From: Croceicoccus pelagius
Lineage (GTDB): Bacteria; Pseudomonadota; Alphaproteobacteria; Sphingomonadales; Sphingomonadaceae
Length of the DNA: 64,000 nt
Assembly: GCF_001661915.1 (NCBI RefSeq)
Contig: NZ_LYWY01000032.1
Coordinates: 248,001 to 312,000 of the forward strand
Reading direction: 5' to 3'
Shown: positions 15,988 through 23,336 of the stretch, piece by piece
How positions within the stretch are numbered: position 1 is the stretch's first letter
How the letters are laid out: each line of letters begins with the position of its first letter
Notes under the pieces: generated by a model
Databases searched by the model: none
The model's input: the letters and a program-made list of their open reading frames with translations, nothing else
Told to the model about the DNA's origin: nothing
Translations under genes and position numbers: made by a program

Positions 15988-17514
15988 TCAGACCGCGGCT
16001 TCTACCGTCTTGGGCTTGTCTTTCGTGCCGTCGAACCCGACCCGTTCGAACGAGGCGAACAGGCTGTCGATCCAGTGGACGATGTCATAGGTCTCCACGT
16101 CGGCGCGCATGCGTTTCATGCGGCCCTTTGCCTCGGTGTCGTCCATCGCCAGCGCCTCGTCCAGCGCGCGGTCAAGGTCGCGGTGCCCGTAGGGGTTGGT
16201 GTAGATCGCCTCTGGCAGTTCGACCGCGCAGCCGGCAAATTCGGACAGGATCAGCTTGCCCGCCTCACCGTTTTTGGCCGCGACGAATTCCTTGGCGACA
16301 AGGTTCAGGCCATCGCGTAGCGGGGTCGTCACGCACATGTCGGCGGCCTTGTAATAGCTCATCAGCCGGTCGAACGGGATGGCGTTGGAATAGAGCACGA
16401 TGGGCGTCCAGCCGAGGTTTGAATAGAGCCCGTTTACCCGCCCGACGAGCTGCTCGATATCCCTCTGGGTCTCGTCATAGATCGCCATGCCGCTTGCCGC
16501 GCGGACGGAAACGCAGAGCATCTTGATCTTGCCGCGAAGGTCCGGCCGGCGATCGATCAGGCGTTCGAAGCCTTTCAAAGCCTCGATCGTGCCCTTGGTG
16601 TAATCGGTGCGCCCGACGGTAACGATCAGTTTGCGCCCGTCGAGACGGCCGAGGATGCGGTCCTCGAGGTCCGAGGTGTCCTGCTTGGCCAAAATGTCGT
16701 CGATAAGGTGAACGTCCGCACCCACGGGCGAGATGTCGATCGCAATCTCGCGGTCGCCCAGCTTCAGCGTGCGCGGCATCTGCGGTTCGGACAGCGCCTG
16801 CCCCGGCACGTTGAGATGCTGCGGCGTCGTCACGACTTCGCTGATTTCCGCCCCCGTCAGCCCGCGGGCGACGTCAGTGAAGTTCTTGGCATAGCGCGGG
16901 ATGTGGAAGCCCACGAGATCGCAGTCGAGCAGCGAGCCCAAAATTTCCGCACGCCACGGCAACACGTTGAACACGTCCTGCGACGGGAACGGCGTGTGGT
17001 GGTAAAACGCAATCTTCACGTCGGGCCGGATCTGGCGCAGGTAATGCGGCACCAGCCACAGGTTGTAATCGTGGATCCAGACCAGCGCACCGTCGTCCGC
17101 CTGCTCGGCAGCGGCCTCGGCGAAAAGGCGGTTCACTTCGTGGAACGTGCGCCAGTCGACGTTGTCATAGCTGAACAGCCAGGGAAAGCTGTGCAGCACC
17201 GGCCAGAACGCTTCCTTCGATGTCACGTGATAGAAGCTCGACGACTGCTGCTTCGTCAGAGGCAGGCGGCGGACGTGGAAGCCGCCGTTTTCGTCGTCGA
17301 TATGGATCACGCGTTCGAAATCGGGATCGCCTTCTTCGTGTTCCTTCCACGCGACCCATGCGCCGCGACCCGGTTCCAGCCGCTTGAAGAATGCCTTCAG
17401 CGTCGGGACGATGCCATTGGGGCTCTTGTTCGCGCGGAAGACGGTTTTCCCGTTTTCCTCAACCTCTTCATAGGGCTGGCGGTGATAGACGATGACGAGT
17501 GACGATTTCTGCAT
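15988..17514 (-). CDS. ggpS: Glucosylglycerol-phosphate synthase-like GT20 glycosyltransferase
   Basis: This 508-residue retaining glycosyltransferase belongs to the trehalose-phosphate-synthase family (GT20). The N-terminus SLVIVYHRQPYEEVEENGK, the block NKSPNGIVPTLKAFF, the segment FYHVTSKEAFWPVLHSFPW and VWIHDYNLWLVP match, from memory, cyanobacterial GgpS far better than E. coli OtsA. OtsA starts with an RLVVVSNR-type sequence. The donor-site elements GRTDYTKGT and TPLRDGLNLVAKEFVA are present. The expected reaction is ADP-glucose plus glycerol-3-phosphate to 2-O-alpha-glucosylglycerol phosphate. It is preceded by a HAD phosphatase (22 bp apart) and followed by an osmolyte ABC importer. 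Trehalose-6-phosphate synthase is the alternative. Confidence 0.82.
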   Translation of the reverse strand: MQKSSLVIVYHRQPYEEVEENGKTVFRANKSPNGIVPTLKAFFKRLEPGRGAWVAWKEHEEGDPDFERVIHIDDENGGFHVRRLPLTKQQSSSFYHVTSKEAFWPVLHSFPWLFSYDNVDWRTFHEVNRLFAEAAAEQADDGALVWIHDYNLWLVPHYLRQIRPDVKIAFYHHTPFPSQDVFNVLPWRAEILGSLLDCDLVGFHIPRYAKNFTDVARGLTGAEISEVVTTPQHLNVPGQALSEPQMPRTLKLGDREIAIDISPVGADVHLIDDILAKQDTSDLEDRILGRLDGRKLIVTVGRTDYTKGTIEALKGFERLIDRRPDLRGKIKMLCVSVRAASGMAIYDETQRDIEQLVGRVNGLYSNLGWTPIVLYSNAIPFDRLMSYYKAADMCVTTPLRDGLNLVAKEFVAAKNGEAGKLILSEFAGCAVELPEAIYTNPYGHRDLDRALDEALAMDDTEAKGRMKRMRADVETYDIVHWIDSLFASFERVGFDGTKDKPKTVEAAV

Positions 17515-17536
17515 GACGATGTCCGCTCCGTGTCTC

Positions 17537-18307
17537 TTATCGTTCGGTCAGGTCGAAGTGGTGAATGGCCTCCAGCACCCCGGCGCAGCCGTGCCCTGTC
17601 GCACGGTAGATATGCGGCGCCCTGGGCAGCGCGGCGAGCAGGCGATCTTCCGAATTGCCGACCGCGACCGCGTTCAATCCGCAGTCCAGCATCGACAGGT
17701 CGTTCATGGTGTCGCCCGCGGCCAGCACCTTGCGTTCCGGCAAGGCCAGCGCATCGACCATGCGGCGTAGCGTCGGTCCCTTGGCAATGCCTTTGGGCAA
17801 AACGTCGAGATAGAGGTCCGCACTGGTGATGCAGTCGAAGCCCGCTTCCTCGATCTTGCGCACGGTCGATTGCAGCAGTTCTCCCGGTTTGTAGTAATAA
17901 CTGACGCGGTGGCGAAACTCGGTCGGCTGAAGTTCTATGCCGGGTTCGTCCTTCAGCATCTCCATGACGCGTTCGTTGGCATTGTCCCACTTGGCCACGA
18001 TCTCCGCCTCAAGCTCGTGCACCGGCGAGAAGTCGGCGGCCACGTCGTAAACAGATGTACCGACATCGCCGACGATGTAGCGCGGGGTCGGCATCCCCGG
18101 AGTTGCAATCAGTTCACGGATGAAGTCGCGGTCGCGGCCCGTCACGAAAACAAGCAGCACGTCGTCGCGCACCTCGATCGCTTCGTAAAGGATGCGGCGC
18201 TCCTCCTCGCTGCCGCCAAGGAACGTGCCGTCGAGGTCCGTGGCAAGAACAAGGCCATAGCCTTGCGCGTTCAATGCGGGGGAATTGCGGTCTGCAAGCG
18301 TCGTCAA
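17537..18307 (-). CDS. HAD-IIB sugar-phosphate phosphatase, probable glucosylglycerol-phosphatase
   Basis: 256 residues. The catalytic HAD motif I DLDGT is at residues 24-28, motif II is VFVTGRDRD, the lysine of motif III lies in KGIAKGPTLRRMV, and motif IV is AAGDTMNDLSML. This is the sucrose-phosphate-phosphatase-like branch of the superfamily. In heterotrophs such as Stenotrophomonas and Pseudomonas a phosphatase domain of this type is fused in front of GgpS. Here the same order, phosphatase then synthase, appears as two genes. The start is a TTG at 18307, supported by GGAGG at 18314-18318. It is the first gene of the osmolyte operon. Substrate specificity is inferred. Confidence 0.8.
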   Translation of the reverse strand: MTTLADRNSPALNAQGYGLVLATDLDGTFLGGSEEERRILYEAIEVRDDVLLVFVTGRDRDFIRELIATPGMPTPRYIVGDVGTSVYDVAADFSPVHELEAEIVAKWDNANERVMEMLKDEPGIELQPTEFRHRVSYYYKPGELLQSTVRKIEEAGFDCITSADLYLDVLPKGIAKGPTLRRMVDALALPERKVLAAGDTMNDLSMLDCGLNAVAVGNSEDRLLAALPRAPHIYRATGHGCAGVLEAIHHFDLTER

Positions 18308-18774
18308 GGTGATGCCTCCGGGTGATTTGGCCGAACGTCGAGGGTCGCGCCGATGCGTCGGGTTGCGGCGCGGCCATCAAGAACCGCAACGGGCACCCCG
18401 GAGTATCCATCCGAAGAATGAAGTCTGTTTTGCGAACTTTTCTGCAGTTTTTCTATCAACAGTCTTCCATTGCGTCGTTATACGGGATCGACGAAATAAA
18501 GCCGGAAACTGTGAAAACAGATATTTTGATTATTAGTTTGGTTTTGTTTCACAGGCGTTTTGCAATTGGCTTTACTGCCATTTTATTACAAACACCCTCT
18601 GCCCCAGTAGAATTATTTCTTATCCCGATTGCGCTTGAATATCAAGGTGCGCGCCCCAAAACTTCATGCTAGCCTTGTGTCCGGCCGGGAGAGAATGGCC
18701 GCACAAGGCGCAAACCTAACGGACGGGGCGGGCACAAGTTCCGCCCTTGCAATGTGAGTGCGAGAAGCCCTGCG
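18308..18774. other. AT-rich divergent intergenic region between osmolyte operon and alpha-glucosidase
   Basis: These 467 bp carry no gene I can support. The core 18420-18660 is strikingly AT-rich against a GC-rich genome. It contains a perfect 7-bp inverted repeat TGTGAAA (18510-18516) / TTTCACA (18547-18553) with a 30-bp AT-rich spacer, which could be an operator pair. A minus-strand EcfG-type promoter motif lies at 18718-18742. Short open frames here (for example a plus-strand one from about 18418) show no domain or ribosome site. The region must hold the promoters of both flanking units. Confidence 0.6.
18718..18742 (-). promoter_or_regulatory. EcfG-type (general stress response) promoter motif
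   Basis: Read on the minus strand: GGAAC (18738-18742), 16 nt, then CGTT (18718-18721). This matches the known alphaproteobacterial general-stress sigma consensus GGAAC-N16/17-CGTT without mismatch. It points towards the phosphatase-synthase-transporter operon, but transcription starting near 18710 would give a leader of about 400 nt through the AT-rich region. The motif is seen directly; its use is inferred. Confidence 0.5.
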
Positions 18775-20454
18775 ATGACCTTCGAACCCGGCATGACACC
18801 GGCCCCCACGATCACACCCGAAGAAACCGGCATCGTGCCGCAGGGCATGACCCGCACGCCCGGTGCATCGGATTTTCCGTGGTGGCGCGGCGCGGTCATC
18901 TACCAGGTCTATCCGCGCAGCTATGCCGACGCGGACGGCGACGGCGTTGGCGATCTCTCTGGCCTCACGGAGCGGCTCGAACACATCGCGTCGCTCAACG
19001 TCGACGCGATGTGGCTTTCGCCGATCTATGCCTCGCCGATGAAGGATTTCGGCTACGACGTTTCGGATTACTGCGACGTCGATCCGCTGTTCGGCACGCT
19101 GGCCGATTTCGACGCGATGCTTGAAAAGGCACACGGCCTCGGCCTCAAGGTGCTGGTCGACCAGGTCTATTCGCACACCTCGGACGAGCATGAATGGTTC
19201 GCCGAAAGCCGGTCCGGCCGCGACAATCCCAAGGCCGACTGGTACGTCTGGGCCGATGCCAAGGCCGATGGCACGCCGCCCAACAACTGGCAGTCGATGT
19301 TCGGCGGCCCCGCTTGGAAGTGGGACCCGGTTCGCGCGCAATATTACATGCACAATTTCCTCGTCTGCCAGCCGCAGTTGAACCTCCACAACCCCGAGGT
19401 TCAAGACGCGCTGCTGGGCGTGGCGCAATTCTGGCTGGATCGCGGTGTCGACGGGTTCCGCATGGATGCGCTCAATTTCGCGATGCACGATCCGCAACTG
19501 AGGGACAATCCGCCCGCAGCCCTGTTCGACCGGTCGGTCGTGCGGCCCTTCGATTTCCAGCACCACACTTACAGCCAGTTCCACAAGGATACGCCGCGTT
19601 TTCTTGAAAAGCTGCGCAAGCTGACCGACCGGTACGACGGCATCTTCACGCTGGCCGAAGTATGCGCCGACGATGGCAATGTCGCGATCAAGCGCTTCAT
19701 CAAGGGCACGACCCGGATGAACAGCGCCTATGGCTTCGACTTTCTCTATGCCCCGCAACTGACGCCGCAGCTGGTCCACGACGTCATGTCGCACTGGCCG
19801 GACGAACCGGGCATGGGCTGGCCAAGCTGGGCCTTCGAAAACCACGACGCGCCGCGTGCGGTATCCCGCTGGGTAGCGCCCGAACACAAGGACGCCTTCG
19901 CCAAGGTGAAGCTGGCCCTGCTGGTCGCGCTGCGCGGAACGGTCATCGCCTATCAGGGCGAAGAACTGGGGCTGGAACAGGACGACATTCCCTACGAACT
20001 GCTGAAAGACCCCGAGGCGATCAACAACTGGCCGCGTACCCTGTCACGCGACGGCGCCCGCACGCCGCTGCCTTGGGACGAGAGCGAGCATGGCGGCTTT
20101 ACCACTGGCGATCCGTGGCTGCCGCTGGGCGAGGCGAATGCAAGGCGTGCGGTATCGCTGCAGGAAGGCGATCCGGGTTCGACGCTGAATATCGCGCGGG
20201 CCATGTTCGGGCTTCGCAAGCATTTCCCGGCGCTGCGGCTGGGCGGTATCGAGAACTGCCAGTTCGACAACGAGCTGCTGGTGCTGGACCGCGTGTACGA
20301 AGCCCAGCGCATCCGTTGCCTGTTCAACCTCGGCCCGAACGAGCGGCCTTTCTCCGACACCTCGGAAAACACCGTGCTGATCGCATCGGTTGGCGGTGCG
20401 ACGCGCGACAAGCTGCCCGGCTTTTCCGCGCTTTTCTGGGAATGCGACTGGTAG
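18775..20454 (+). CDS. GH13 alpha-glucosidase (oligo-1,6-glucosidase/GH13_23-like)
   Basis: About 559 residues. The GH13 barrel signatures are VIYQVYPRSYADADGDGVGD, then DQVYSHTSDEHEWF, the nucleophile Asp in GFRMDALNF at about residue 231, the acid/base Glu in LAEVCADD and the transition-state Asp in FENHDAPRA. It hydrolyses or transfers alpha-glucosyl groups from small substrates. No signal peptide is seen, so it should be cytoplasmic. Start ATG 18775 follows GAGAAG at 18763. It is divergent from the glucosylglycerol-type operon. Enzymes of this subfamily are known to use small alcohols as acceptors, so breakdown of imported osmolyte is a sensible but unproven role. Confidence 0.92.
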   Translation: MTFEPGMTPAPTITPEETGIVPQGMTRTPGASDFPWWRGAVIYQVYPRSYADADGDGVGDLSGLTERLEHIASLNVDAMWLSPIYASPMKDFGYDVSDYCDVDPLFGTLADFDAMLEKAHGLGLKVLVDQVYSHTSDEHEWFAESRSGRDNPKADWYVWADAKADGTPPNNWQSMFGGPAWKWDPVRAQYYMHNFLVCQPQLNLHNPEVQDALLGVAQFWLDRGVDGFRMDALNFAMHDPQLRDNPPAALFDRSVVRPFDFQHHTYSQFHKDTPRFLEKLRKLTDRYDGIFTLAEVCADDGNVAIKRFIKGTTRMNSAYGFDFLYAPQLTPQLVHDVMSHWPDEPGMGWPSWAFENHDAPRAVSRWVAPEHKDAFAKVKLALLVALRGTVIAYQGEELGLEQDDIPYELLKDPEAINNWPRTLSRDGARTPLPWDESEHGGFTTGDPWLPLGEANARRAVSLQEGDPGSTLNIARAMFGLRKHFPALRLGGIENCQFDNELLVLDRVYEAQRIRCLFNLGPNERPFSDTSENTVLIASVGGATRDKLPGFSALFWECDW

Positions 20455-20459
20455 ATACG

Positions 20460-20489
20460 AAAACGGCCGGACCCGCGAAGGACCGGCCG
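20460..20489 (-). terminator. Intrinsic terminator of the Gly/Ala-rich secreted protein gene
   Basis: On the minus strand CGGCCGG (20483-20489) pairs with CCGGCCG (20464-20470) across a 12-nt loop, followed by TTTT (20463-20460). It lies 28 bp after the stop of the minus-strand gene and 6 bp after the convergent alpha-glucosidase stop, so it may act for both. Confidence 0.7.
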
Positions 20490-20517
20490 CTCCCGATGGC
20501 GGTGACGGGAAACCGGT

Positions 20518-21372
20518 TCAGCCAGCCGTGGCCGAACCGCTTGCCATCAGGGTCCCTTCGGCCGTCGCCATGATCGATCCGACGGGAAGGGTCTGCTCGC
20601 CGTTCGCGGTATCGAGCACGAGTTGCTCGACGCGGCCCGTTTCGTCGGCGACGACGGTCTCTACGCGGCCCAGCGTTTCACCGGCAGACGTCAGGACATC
20701 CATGCCCGGTGCGACCGATACCGCACCGGTGGCCGAGGCCGCGGCGCTGCCGGCTGCGGCCAGCATCAGGTTGGCCGATGCCATGCCAGCGTTACCCAGC
20801 ATCGCCGCACCTTCTGTTGCACCATTGGCGGTTGCCTGTGCCATTGCCGTCGCGCTGCCTGCTGCCGACTGGGCCTGACCGACTGCGGGGCCGACTTCAC
20901 CGGTCGCACTGTCGACCACACCGCCGGCCGCATCGGTGCCGACAAGCTGTGCGCTGGCACTGCCCGAACCGTTGGCGCTTCCTGAGACGCCAGCTGCTGT
21001 GGTTACGGCACCGACAGGGCCGTCAACGGCCTGCGCGACGTTGAGCGAACCGCCTGCGCTGGCTTCGCGGTCCGCCGAAACAGAGCCAGAGGCCGTGTCA
21101 GCCGACTGGCTGCCCGAAGTGGCAGCATTGCTGTCGATGGAGGTGGACATCGTCGAGGTCACGGTGTCGGTCGCACCCGAAACCGTCGAGCCGATAGAAC
21201 TGCGCGCACCGATAGAGCCGCCCACCGTGCCACCGATCGAGGAACCGGCGCCGCCAAGGCCGCCCAGCGCGCCGCCCACTGCGCCGCCAAGGCCACCGCC
21301 GCCCAGAACCTGGGCCTGTGCGGGAACGGCGGCAATCGAAAGGGCCGTTGCTGCGAAAAGGATGCTCTTCAT
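20518..21372 (-). CDS. Secreted Gly/Ala/Ser-rich protein with C-terminal PRC-barrel-like segment
   Basis: About 284 residues. The start ATG 21372 (MKSILFAATALSIAAVPAQAQ) gives a clear signal peptide ending AQA; an ATG 15 bp upstream is less well placed. The mature N-terminus is low-complexity (LGGGGLGGAVGGALGGLGG), the middle is rich in Ala, Ser, Gly and Thr. The last 60 residues (APGMDVLTSAGETLGRVETV) resemble a PRC-barrel fold. I do not recognise a specific family. A surface or periplasmic structural role is possible. It shares the GLGGLGG-type mature start with the adjacent subtilase, from which it is separated by a 126-bp AT-rich gap. Confidence 0.7.
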   Translation of the reverse strand: MKSILFAATALSIAAVPAQAQVLGGGGLGGAVGGALGGLGGAGSSIGGTVGGSIGARSSIGSTVSGATDTVTSTMSTSIDSNAATSGSQSADTASGSVSADREASAGGSLNVAQAVDGPVGAVTTAAGVSGSANGSGSASAQLVGTDAAGGVVDSATGEVGPAVGQAQSAAGSATAMAQATANGATEGAAMLGNAGMASANLMLAAAGSAAASATGAVSVAPGMDVLTSAGETLGRVETVVADETGRVEQLVLDTANGEQTLPVGSIMATAEGTLMASGSATAG

Positions 21373-21498
21373 GTCTTCGTCCTTCATTTGCTTCTGACGG
21401 GATTGTTTCCCGCTCGGAAAGAAGGACGGATGCCGGCGCCGGTTTAATTCAAGGAATTCGGATAATTTTTCTTATAGCACTGATTTTAAACGATAACT

Positions 21499-22773
21499 TT
21501 ATCGCTTCACGCAGGACCCACAAACCAGACCGCGGCCGTAAGTATCATCCGCGCCCTTGACGCCAAGGTCTTTCGCCTCACCGTCGAGCGCCCTGCGCCA
21601 GTTGCCGCCACCCGACAACGCGGCGGCGATGCGCGCTGCGACCAGCGGGGTTGCGTAAGACGTACCGCGCAACTCCTTGCTCCGCCCCTTGCGGTCGCGT
21701 CCCTTCATGTCCGCACCGGGGGCCGCATAGTCGAGATGCAGCGCCCGCCCCGCCTCGATCAAGGCGCGGTCATGCCGGTCGACACCTGTGACCGCGACGA
21801 CACCTGTATAGGATGCAGGATATGCCGGCGGAGAGGCCGGACCGTCATTGCCGACCGCCGCGACCACGATCGTCCCGCGTTTCTGCGCCGCCGCGACGGC
21901 GCGGCTGACCAGCGGGCTTTCGGGACCGACGAGGCTGATCGTCACGACCTTGCTGCCGCCTTCGACCAGCCAACCGAGACCTTTCGCGATCGCCAGCGCG
22001 TTCCCGCCCGCAGGGTCGGTGCCATAGACATCGGCAACGCGCAGGTTCGCAACCCCTGCGTGGTTGAGCAGCGAGCCGACCGCGCTGCCGTGATCGGACG
22101 GCGCGGGCGCACCCTTGGCAAAGCCGCGCTGCGCGACGAGCGAGACGCCCTTGCCCGGCGCGCCGTCGATCATGCCGACCGCCGTATCGATCCGCGCGGC
22201 CCCGCTTCCGGCGAAAGCCAGTTGCAAGGCTTCTGCGCTGCCCGAACGGAAGTGCAGCACATCCGCGCTGACGCTCGCCGAAGGCATGAGCGCGGCAAGC
22301 GTTTCTTCCGCTTCATCCAGGTCCATGCCCTCGGGCACCGAGAGGCGCAGGACCGACAGGCCCAGTCCCTCGACCTCGCTCTCCTCCATAACCGCAAAAC
22401 CAGCCGCGCCCGCTGCTGCAACCCCGGAAGGCGCAGCATCCATGACCAGCAGTTCGCCGCGCCGCGCGGGATTGCCCAGCCGGTCGAGCGCGATCGTGTC
22501 GCGGTTGCGGCGCAAGAGGTCAGCGATGCGGTCGATTCGCGCACGGCGCAACCTGTCGGCCACTTGCGCCACGGTCTCGCCCAGCCCGTCGCCGATGTCG
22601 CCCGCGGTGCGCGTGACAGGTTCGATCACACCGCCCAGAACATCGCCGACGTCGCCAAGGCCCCGGTCCAGCGTGCCGCCCAGGCCGCCCAGCCCTTGCG
22701 CGCTGGCAGGCGCACCTATGGCAAGGACGAGGAGCGGGATAATCAGGAACGTTCGGCGCATCGGGATCCGCAT
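21499..22773 (-). CDS. Secreted S8 family serine protease (subtilase)
   Basis: About 424 residues with a signal peptide (RRTFLIIPLLVLAIGAPASA) and a low-complexity mature start (QGLGGLGGTLDRGLGDVGDVLGG). The peptidase domain occupies the second half. The catalytic Asp is in IDTAVGMIDG, His in SDHGSAVGSLL, the oxyanion Asn in VAAVGNDGP and Ser in LRGTSYATPLVAA, so the triad is complete. The C-terminus GRGLVCGSCVKR carries two cysteines. Start ATG 22773 is preferred (MRIPM), with 22761 possible. It is divergent from an ECF sigma/anti-sigma pair over a symmetric palindrome, suggesting it belongs to that regulon. Confidence 0.88.
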   Translation of the reverse strand: MRIPMRRTFLIIPLLVLAIGAPASAQGLGGLGGTLDRGLGDVGDVLGGVIEPVTRTAGDIGDGLGETVAQVADRLRRARIDRIADLLRRNRDTIALDRLGNPARRGELLVMDAAPSGVAAAGAAGFAVMEESEVEGLGLSVLRLSVPEGMDLDEAEETLAALMPSASVSADVLHFRSGSAEALQLAFAGSGAARIDTAVGMIDGAPGKGVSLVAQRGFAKGAPAPSDHGSAVGSLLNHAGVANLRVADVYGTDPAGGNALAIAKGLGWLVEGGSKVVTISLVGPESPLVSRAVAAAQKRGTIVVAAVGNDGPASPPAYPASYTGVVAVTGVDRHDRALIEAGRALHLDYAAPGADMKGRDRKGRSKELRGTSYATPLVAARIAAALSGGGNWRRALDGEAKDLGVKGADDTYGRGLVCGSCVKR

Positions 22774-22793
22774 GATAGTTTTTGGCTTAAGCA

Positions 22794-22827
22794 CGGATTA
22801 AACGTGCGAGCCCGCTCGTTTAATCCG
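22794..22827. promoter_or_regulatory. Perfect 11-bp palindrome, possible bidirectional ECF promoter
   Basis: The arms CGGATTAAACG (22794-22804) and CGTTTAATCCG (22817-22827) are exactly complementary with a 12-bp spacer. Each strand therefore reads GGATT-N17-CGTT, similar to ECF promoters of the GGAAC-N16/17-CGTT type, in both directions. One direction leads to the sigma gene, the other to the subtilase gene (leader about 20 nt). It could instead be a dyad operator for a repressor. Confidence 0.55.
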
Positions 22828-22844
22828 GTAGAAGGCAGAATACA

Positions 22845-23336
22845 CTGAGCAACTCGTTCGAATCCGGGCTCCTGGCCCTATTGCCCCGGCTGCGGCGTTT
22901 CGCCGCAGGCCTTGCGGGCAATGGTTCGGACGGCGACGATCTCTGCCAGATGACCATCGAACGCGCTCTGGCCAACCGCGAAAAGTGGCGGGGCGGCACG
23001 CGGCTCGACAGCTGGGTTTACCGCATCATGCGAAACATTCGAATAGACGAGGCCCGCGCCGTGAACCGGCGCAGCCAGACTTTCGTGGCCGAGGAATCCG
23101 GCTCATCCGTCGGCAGCGACGGCGCGCAGGAAGCCAGTGTCGAATTGTCCGACGTGGACGCGGCCATGGCGAAATTGCCCGGCGAACAGCGCGAGGCCGT
23201 GCTGCTCGTGATGGTCGAAGGCTACAGCTACAAGGAAGCCGCCGAAATCGTGGGCTGCCCCGTCGGCACGCTCAATTCGCGGCTGGTGCGCGGGCGCGAT
23301 GCGCTGATGGCGATGCTCGAGGAGAACACGGCATGA
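22845..23336 (+). CDS. ECF-type RNA polymerase sigma factor
   Basis: About 163 residues with the two ECF regions. Region 2 covers DGDDLCQMTIERALANREKW to LDSWVYRIMRNIRIDEARA. Region 4 is LPGEQREAVLLVMVEGYSYKEAAEIVGCPVGTLNSRLVRGRDAL. The conserved N-terminal segment LLALLPRLRRFAAGL begins before the first ordinary start (TTG 22881). The frame stays open back to a stop at 22821, with only a CTG at 22845 well placed behind AGAAGG (22830-22835). I therefore give 22845 as the start, tentatively. Its stop overlaps the anti-sigma gene by four bases (ATGA). It probably drives its own operon and the divergent subtilase. Confidence 0.85.
   Translation: MSNSFESGLLALLPRLRRFAAGLAGNGSDGDDLCQMTIERALANREKWRGGTRLDSWVYRIMRNIRIDEARAVNRRSQTFVAEESGSSVGSDGAQEASVELSDVDAAMAKLPGEQREAVLLVMVEGYSYKEAAEIVGCPVGTLNSRLVRGRDALMAMLEENTA

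Noticed and set aside
15988-17514. Trehalose-6-phosphate synthase (OtsA) as the name for the GT20 gene
   Set aside because: The N-terminal motifs and the phosphatase/transporter context fit glucosylglycerol-phosphate synthase better; OtsA kept only as the alternative.
18418-18672. Possible small plus-strand gene in the AT-rich gap before the alpha-glucosidase
   Set aside because: No ribosome site, no domain, composition of noncoding DNA, and it runs into the alpha-glucosidase promoter region.
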